From assembly GCF_030272615.1 (NCBI RefSeq), contig NC_081407.1:440971213-441035212 (forward strand): a stretch of DNA of 64,000 nt, in the 5' to 3' direction. The first letter of the stretch is position 1, and every line of letters starts with the position of its first letter. A model generated the notes under the pieces. It made no database searches. It was not told where the DNA came from and saw nothing but the letters and a program-made list of their open reading frames with translations. Of the stretch, positions 57,609 to 64,000 are shown piece after piece. Position numbers and translations under genes: made by a program. Origin of the DNA: Cryptomeria japonica (lineage: Eukaryota; Streptophyta; Pinopsida; Cupressales; Cupressaceae).

Positions 57609-58666
57609 TGTTAGGTCTCGGAGACAACTAAGAGGGGGGGGTGAATCAGTTGTCAAATAAATTCAAACCAAAAACAACTTAACCAACTTAATGCTTAATA
57701 TCGGTAAACCAGTTCAATATGCTGGTAGATAGTTTTAATAGTTAATTGCTATACCAGTAAGGATTAGTGCATGAAACATAAAGATAAAGTCATCCACAAT
57801 ACATAACACCAATATTTGTATGTGGAAACCCTATAAGGGAAAAAACCACGGTGGGAAAACTTACCCACATTTAGATGATACTACTACAGATATTAAGTGT
57901 ACATAAATGGGGTTTGCACATCCAGAAAGGCCAAGCGCCTAAAGCTCACTGCTCAATCACAAAATGAGAGTCACACTAACTACAACTGGATGGTTAAATC
58001 CAATAAGAAAATACTGCTAAAATTAGCATCTTCATATGCTGGATTCAGTACCGGTGTAGTTCTGATTGTCTTCACAAAAACCCTCCTTCAATCTTCAAAT
58101 GATGTCTACATGTATAGCTCTACTTATTCTTGCATATACCTTCACACAATCCTTTTTCGCATTCCACACTTGATCTTAAAAATAAGTTCTTACATTTATA
58201 CCATAACCTAAGACCAATTTTAGTAGGTTGGCTCTACAAGATATTACAATAAAATTAATTTACATATCAATTAATACCCGATGCAATAACCGATTCAATA
58301 TGTCAGCTTAATGCATTTACAACAATAATAAGTCATCTCCATAGTGTGCCATGCTGATCTAGAAAAGATAAACCTACCGGTGTAACCTGGACCTATTTGT
58401 CGGTAACAACAAATATGCAAATGCTAATGTACCAATTAAAAAAACTCTAAGACAAAGTGTCCTCACAATGTCTTCGACATAACCAAGTGTTTTCCATATC
58501 ATTCCAAATGTCGGTGATCATTATATCTTGTTGGTGTACCAGATACCAATGATTGTGCATGAGTCACTTCTTGCCGATGAAAGTTGCTAATTATCCAAAG
58601 TGCCAAAGTTGATAAGTGTTTAGTAGGTGTTGACATCAATGACAAAACCATACCAAAATACCAATA
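57609..58666 (-). repeat. Element C 5' LTR (1,058 bp)
   Basis: Collinear with 52029-53086. It ends next to the PBS on the minus strand. A G-run at about 57632-57639 varies between the two copies. Confidence 0.92.
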
Positions 58667-59545
58667 ATTGGCATGTTTGACTATATTGACAGGGATTCCT
58701 GTAATGATTTCAGGGGCGTGATTTAAGCCATGATAACAAAATTTTGAATGGGATGTTTTGGAGGGAAAAGTTGGCGAGAGACTATAGGGTCAATAAATTC
58801 ATGTAATTCATTCTTGAGATGGTTGTTGTGAAGGTGAATTAAGATAATGTGAAAGTGTACACAGGGGGAGTTTAAGAGAGTGAAGAGTTGAGCGATAGAG
58901 GACCGACATAGTGGAATCCAAGGATTAGCAAATCGACAGATGGTAAAGTTGAAGGTGCATGCAAGAAATCAGTGTTGTACAGAATAGACACAATCGATAT
59001 AGACATAGTGTGATTCTTTAGTATGATCTGATCAAGCTAATCAGTATCCATTCTAGCTGATCATCTTTATGTTTCTCTCTAACCATTGCAACTAAAATCC
59101 CTTAATAGGGTGGACTTTAATAGGTCCCATTGTAAAAATCCCTTAACCGAGTGTCATCTTAATTGATGATTTTATGACCTTTTGATAAGGCTACCTTTAA
59201 CAGGGTAAAGGCACTAACAGGACTTAGACAAAATCACTTAATTGGGTGGCACCTAACAATGTCTTTTTAATCTCCTAACAGGGATGGCTCTTCACCAAGT
59301 GTACTTCAAAAGAATACAAATTTTGTGAGTTCCTACTCACACCATGGTTTTCTCCCTTTTGAGTTTCCAAGAGATAAATCTTGGTGTCACTGTGTGTTTC
59401 TTTTCATGCATGGTTATTCTTCTGCAATAGTTATTTATATTGATGAATGTTAAGTCAGTGATAACTTAAGTTAAAAATTTTAACTGAGAAAAACTGATAA
59501 AGTGTTGATACACCCCTCCCCTCTCAGCACCGGTTGGCACTAACA
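58667..59545 (+). repeat. Element D 3' LTR, second part (after element C)
   Basis: It continues from the C insertion (ATTGG at 58667-58671). The C-rich 'acacccctcccctctcagca' and the end CACTAACA at 59545 are typical of plant LTR 3' ends. No gene is present. Without C the LTR would be about 1.3 kb. Confidence 0.55.
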
Positions 59546-61637
59546 AAGTAACGTTTCTTACAGTCAAGGGGATGCCAAACTTTCCAGTCGCAAAATTGAA
59601 ATAAAACAAGGAAAAAGACCTAGTGCTGAAAACCATTGTATGGCAACACTAGATCAATCAAAAGGAAAAATAAAGGAGGTATCTGACAGTGAAAACCTCT
59701 TTGAGGCGCCAAAAGATGGAAATTTTTACATCCTCCCTAGATATTTTTAGGAGAGATCTACTATGCTAATAGAACCAACAAAAGCAATAAACATTGGTAC
59801 ACCAAAGGATCCCAAGATACTTCATTCTGCTACATCATAATTAGATAAAGAGAGGAAAGAATACATAGAATTCTTCAGATAAATTTTGCTTGGTCCTATG
59901 CAGACATGCCAGGATGTAATCCAGATCTTATCATGCATCTCTCAATGTGGATCTAAAAGAAAAACCAGTTAAACAAAAGCTAAGGAAGATGCATCCACAC
60001 ATTGCTCTCCTTGTAAAAGTTGAGGTAAAGAAACTATTAGATGTGGGTTTCATAAGACATGTTGCTTATCTAGAATGGGTTTCAAGCATTGTGACAGTGT
60101 TAAAGCTAGATAAAAGCATAAGAGCATTCACTGATTTCAAAGATTTGAACAAGCCATGTCCCAAAGATGATTTCCCATTACCCAACATTGATATAATTGT
60201 GGACTTATCAGCAAGACATGAGATATTTTCATTAATGGATGGATTCTCAGGATACAATAAAATAAGAATCGCCCCTGAAGATCAAGAAAAGATAGCATTC
60301 ACCTATGCATGGGGTACTTACTACTAGAATATTATGCCATTTGGGCTTAAGAATGCAGGAGCAACTTATCAAAGAGCTCTAACAACAAATTTCCATGATA
60401 TAATGCATACATTTATGAAATACTATGTAGATGATATACATGCAAAATATCATACAAGAAAAGAATATTTGAACATCTTGGGCAAGATCTTTGATAGGCT
60501 TGAAAGATATCAGTTAAGATTAAACCCAAATAAATGTGCATTTGGAGTAACCTCTAGAAAAATTCTTGGATACATTATATCAGCTCATGGAATTGAAGTA
60601 GATCCAGAAAAGTTCAAAGCTATCATGGAAATGGAGTTACCTAGGAACATAAGTCAATTGCATTATTTACAAGGACGATTGGAATCAATCAAAAGATTTG
60701 TCTCTCAACTAGCATACATATGTCATCCATTCACTCATCTTTTACATAAGAACGCTCCATTCAAATGGGATCAGAAATGTGAAGAGGCTTTTATGCAAAT
60801 CAAAGAATATCTTATGAATCCTCCAATACTTGTATCACCAATCAAAGGGAAACCATTGTTACTTTATATCTCAGTGACAAATGTATCATTAGGAGCTCTC
60901 CTACCACAACATTATCAAGAAGGAAAAGAAAGAGCAGTGTATTACATCAATAGAATACTTGTTGGCTATGAATTGAATTATACATCAATAGAGAAGACAT
61001 GCCTAGCAGTTGTATTTTCCACTCAGAAGCTGCGACATTATATGCTGACTCATTCTATGAAACTGGTAGCAAAGATAGATCCACTAAACTATTTGTTGAA
61101 CAAGTCAACTTTGATAGGCAAAATAGCAAAGTGGGTTATGCTACTAAGTGATTTTGACATAGAATATGTTGATCAAAAAGCTATCAAAGGATAGGTCATT
61201 GTTCATCAATTAGATGAAGAACCTTTAAAAGATGACATACCATTGCACATTAAATTTCTTGATGTAGACATTCTGACAATAAGTTCAAAATTTTGGGAGT
61301 TGTACTTTGATAGTTCTTATACACAATATGGATCATGCGCAGGAATTTTGTTCATCACACCTTAGGGACACACAATTCCAAAATCGTATAGACTGTGGTT
61401 TCCATGCACAAACAATACTACAGAATATGAAGCATTGACTATTGGTCTCAAAATGGCTATTGAATGGAATATCAAGGAATTACATGTCTATGGCGATTCA
61501 CAACTTATCATCAACCAAATAAATGATGATTATTAAACTAAGGATGACAAGCTCATGCCCTAGAAACAGTTGGTAGAAGAGTTTAAAGTGTTGAAAAATA
61601 CACACTCCAATGAGAAATTATAGGTGATTGAAGGTAC
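59546..61637 (+). pseudogene. Element E: Tat-type gypsy pol remnant (RT, RNase H, extra RNase H)
   Basis: Decayed pol sequence begins to be readable at about 59780 (INIGTPKDPK), then is strong at 59947-61194. RT has LDKSIRAFTDFKDLNKPCPKDDFPLP and YVDD (60424-60435). The gypsy RNase H follows (LLLYISVTNVSLGALL... IEYVDQKAIKG), with the first aspartate absent. After a TAG at 61192 comes an archaeal-type RNase H (WELYFDSSYT about 61298, NTTEYEALTIGL about 61415, YGDSQLIINQ about 61490). This RT-RNH-aRNH order is the usual Tat order, in contrast to A and B. Stops also lie at about 60325, 61363, 61534, 61561 and 61621. It is cut by element F at 61637; the integrase part may lie beyond the window. 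59546-59780 shows no readable domain. Confidence 0.8.
61633..61637. other. Target-site duplication of element F, left copy (GGTAC)
   Basis: GGTAC precedes the LTR start TGTCATTGATGG. The right copy would be outside the window. Confidence 0.45.
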
Positions 61638-62398
61638 TGTCATTGATGGCAACCTTACAATCATGTGATACTGGTAGGCATACATAGGCACCGACACTTG
61701 CAGACTCTACACTGGCATATAGATCACCGGCACCAAAAGAAATATTACCGGCACCCTGGCTGACAAGAATTTTGTATAAATATATTTTGTAATTAATTGT
61801 AAAATATTTTGTAAGTTGACTTAGTGGATTGTAATATGACTCATATATGTATGAGATCATTGTAGATCATTTAGGAGATAGAATGATGGAAGAATTAATG
61901 AAGACCTAATATGTGAATTGTAAGGCATATATTGGATTAGGGTATATGTATGTAGCAGAGCTTAAACCGATACTCAATCCAGTATAGTAGATGCTGATCT
62001 TAAGCAGTACAAGACATTGGATTTGTATAATCCATTTGTAAGTCACTGTGACTTCCTTGTAATTGAGCAATGAGCTCTAGGCACTTGGCCTTCCTACATG
62101 TGTAGGCCCCTATTGTAAGCAGTAATATTCTCTTATTGGCCAGTAAGTGAATATTGTGGGTCAAAAATCCCACTGAGGTTTTTCCCACATCAAGTTTCCT
62201 CATTAAAATATTGTGTTATGGTGTGTCTCTTATGTTGTGGTTGCTATTCTTATTTACTGCATTATTTTTGGTTTACCGGTACACATTTTTGATATGCTTT
62301 TCATGTTATAAGTTAAGAAAATTATTATATCGGTCAGATACTGATTCACCCCCCCGCCCCCCCCCCCCCCCTTCTTAGTATCTTTGGGAATCCTAACA
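61638..62398 (+). repeat. Element F 5' LTR (761 bp)
   Basis: TGTCATTGATGG to CCTAACA, followed by a PBS. It has a C homopolymer at 62348-62371, a low-complexity version of the C-rich run common near plant LTR ends. It is inserted into the extra RNase H region of element E. Its partner LTR is outside the window. Confidence 0.85.
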
Positions 62399-62400
62399 TT

Positions 62401-62412
62401 TGGTATCAGAGC
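62401..62412 (+). other. Primer-binding site of element F (tRNA-iMet)
   Basis: TGGTATCAGAGC, two bases after the LTR. Confidence 0.9.
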
Positions 62413-62469
62413 TTGGTCCTCTATTTTCAAAATCCTAACAACTTGAGGAAGACCTTGATACTGGTAGAG

Positions 62470-63510
62470 ATGGAAAATTTGAGAAAGCAATTATAAACAA
62501 CCCTTACAAACTATGATGCAGAAAAAGTAAAGAATATCAAACTTGAGGATGATCTGAAGGCTGCACAGGATATCATTCGAGGACTTCAAGAAAATTTCAC
62601 TATAGTGAATAAAAGAAGAGAACTTTGTGAAAAGATGCAGAATGATGAAGATGAAAAGGAAACTCTTAATGATCTAGTGAACCAACTAAGACAAGATAGT
62701 TGTACAATGAAGAATGAGATGCAAGATATGACTATGAGATTTTATAAAGAAATTGAAGATAGAAAGAAGAATGAAGATGATCTGGCTAGAAGACTAAATG
62801 ATGCTGGAAATGAAAACACAAGACTCAGTCATGAAAATGATATGTTGAAGACAGATTTGATGCATACATAAAATGATAGAACTGAACTCATGAGACAAAA
62901 AGAAATGTTGGAGAATGAGCTGACTGCTGCAAATCAACACAAGGAGAAATTCAAGAAAAGTTCAGAAGAACTTGTTGACATGTTGAAGAATCAGAAACCT
63001 AATGGTGATACAAATGGCCTTGGCTTTGAAATTGGTGAAAGCTCCGGTATTGCAAACAATCATGATCATAGTAAACCAATAAGATAGTTTAATGCTTACA
63101 AATTCAATGGGAAATGCTTTAACTGTAATAAGTATGGTCATAGAGAAAATCAGTGTAGATCTAGAAATTATCAGAACACTAATACACCCACTGGTCAATG
63201 TTCTAAATGCAACAAAATTGGTCATAATTCAGAAAACTATAAATGAATGTAAGATGTTATGTTTGTGGAAGATTTGGACACTTATCTAATCAATGTAGAA
63301 CACATACCAACATAGGATATGGGAAAGCTATTTAGAAAAACAATGTGACTTGTTATGCTTGTAACAAAATTGGACATATTGCAAAATTTTGTAGAAGCAA
63401 GACTTCACCGGCAAATAACAAAGGTCCTAGCTTGAAAGGCAAAGAAAAAGTTGAAGAGGTAAAGCAAGAATTCTCAAAACAATGGATCAGAAATTCAGAT
63501 TAGAATATTG
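62470..63510 (+). pseudogene. Element F gag-like protein: long coiled coil plus four zinc knuckles
   Basis: It starts MENLRKQL at 62470, 58 bases after the PBS. In-frame stops lie near 62494, 62869 and 63085, and a frameshift near 63245. The N-terminal ~200 residues are a charged coiled coil (LVNQLRQDSCTMKNEMQDMTMRFYKEIEDRKKNEDDL...). Then come four CX2CX4HX4C-type knuckles: CFNCNKYGHRENQC (about 63117); CSKCNKIGHNSENY, whose last Cys has become Tyr (about 63201); CYVCGRFGHLSNQC in another frame (about 63255); and CYACNKIGHIAKFC (about 63355). The usual copia Gag core is not obvious. It is likely an RNA-binding capsid-type protein, now dead. No protease or RT is seen before the window ends. 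Confidence 0.65.
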
Positions 63511-63884
63511 ATGGGAATACTTCTCCACTAGTAGAACAGAGAATCACTCCACCGACAGGAGACTCTTCATCTAATTGAAGGAAAATCCTTTGGGGGTTTA
63601 GCAACAAATTGAAAAAACATGCTAGCATACCCTCAATTGATGGTGAGAAGTTGAAATTACTTCTTTATTGGCAGATGAGTTAAGTTGTGACTTAACTAGC
63701 AAGCATTAAATGTGGTAGTTGGAGAAAATAACATTATAAAGTAAGTGTTTTGGCTCCTTTTTCATTCACCAAGCATTCAAATCTTTGAGAGCGCAAAAAT
63801 TCCCGAGTGAAGGCATCCTTAGCAAAGAAGTGAAGTAGTTCATCCAAGCACTCATCCTAAAGGCAGATTGAGGTATTTATAACT
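63511..63884 (+). promoter_or_regulatory. Gene-free stretch with a candidate promoter (TATAAAG at 63735)
   Basis: No ORF. TATAAAG at 63735-63741 lies 144 bp before the ATG at 63885 and could drive it. The intervening sequence looks like a 5' leader. Whether this is interior DNA of element F or a new unit is unclear. Confidence 0.35.
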
Positions 63885-64000
63885 ATGGATTCCTCATCCA
63901 CTCCTGAATTTATTGCAAACCCTACTGTGATTGAAGTAATCAAGCACCCTAGACCCGTATTCAAGCTTGTTCCCAAAATTGCGAAGAAAGATGATACCAT
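63885..64000 (+). CDS. Start of an ORF of unknown function, cut by window end
   Basis: An open frame from ATG 63885 to the window end (38 codons), starting MDSSSTPEFIANPTV and continuing with basic and hydrophobic residues (VIKHPRPVFKLVPKIAKKDD). No stop is seen. An upstream TATA box supports a real start. I do not recognise the protein; in this setting it is probably a transposable-element ORF, possibly related to the D-type 3' ORF, but that is a guess. Confidence 0.4.
   Translation, partial: MDSSSTPEFIANPTVIEVIKHPRPVFKLVPKIAKKDDT

Larger units (their letters stand above)
52029..58666 (-). mobile_element. Element C: Ty1/copia retrotransposon, 6,638 bp, minus strand
   Basis: LTRs of 1,058 bp each (52029-53086 and 57609-58666), flanked by perfect ATTGG target duplications (52024-52028 and 58667-58671). 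The minus-strand order is 5' LTR (57609-58666), PBS, gag, protease, integrase, RT, RNase H, PPT, 3' LTR, which is the copia order. The coding region carries several stops and shifts, so this copy is inactive. It is inserted in element D's 3' LTR. Confidence 0.93.

Noticed and set aside
62348-62371. C homopolymer as a special regulatory element
   Set aside because: C-rich runs near this place are common in plant LTR ends; the length is probably slippage or sequencing variation.
1-64000. CRISPR arrays, tRNA or rRNA genes, prokaryotic operons
   Set aside because: No regular spacer-repeat arrays and no recognisable structural RNA. The sequence is eukaryotic plant repeat DNA; only PBS fragments resemble tRNA.

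Overview
The window looks like nuclear DNA of a seed plant with a very large, repeat-filled genome. A gymnosperm or conifer is my best guess; that rests on the giant Ty3/gypsy (Tat/Ogre-like) elements, long LTRs, deep nesting and AT-rich spacer, and is inference. I see no convincing single-copy host gene, no tRNA or rRNA and no CRISPR. Almost everything is transposable-element DNA in different states of decay.

Layout: 1-6217 holds remains of a CACTA (En/Spm) DNA transposon: a transposase N-terminal fragment at 2219-3186, and a subterminal region with a 48-bp perfect palindrome ending in a CACTA-type terminus at 6217. 6218-8474 holds a decayed transposon-type ORF. 8475-48381 is element A, an old gypsy element of about 20 kb. 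Its 3' LTR is split by element B (27457-47397, 19,941 bp), a younger relative with two LTRs of 6,376 bp each and perfect GAACA target duplications. 48386-49524 is an LTR-like segment. About 49502-59545 is element D: a 3'-end ORF, a polypurine tract and a 3' LTR. Element C (52029-58666, Ty1/copia, minus strand, ATTGG duplications) sits inside that LTR. 59546-61637 is element E, a decayed Tat-type gypsy pol. Element F (copia-like, 5' LTR 61638-62398) interrupts E and runs off the window, with a possible second transcription unit starting at 63885.

The main discovery is the architecture of A and B. Their giant LTRs each contain a long protein gene (1,214 codons in B, starting MAPKRE) that is not gag, pol or a known env. 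It is therefore carried twice per element. The polyprotein places an archaeal-type RNase H between protease and reverse transcriptase, while the usual gypsy RNase H after RT has lost its catalytic acids, and the RT active site reads YQDD instead of YVDD/YADD. Element E shows the more familiar order, with the extra RNase H after RT-RNase H. The U3 of A and B is built from repeated hairpin modules, and the end of the LTR has two conserved small hairpins. Most breaks in element A are TAG stops where B has a glutamine codon, as expected from C-to-T decay of methylated CHG sites.
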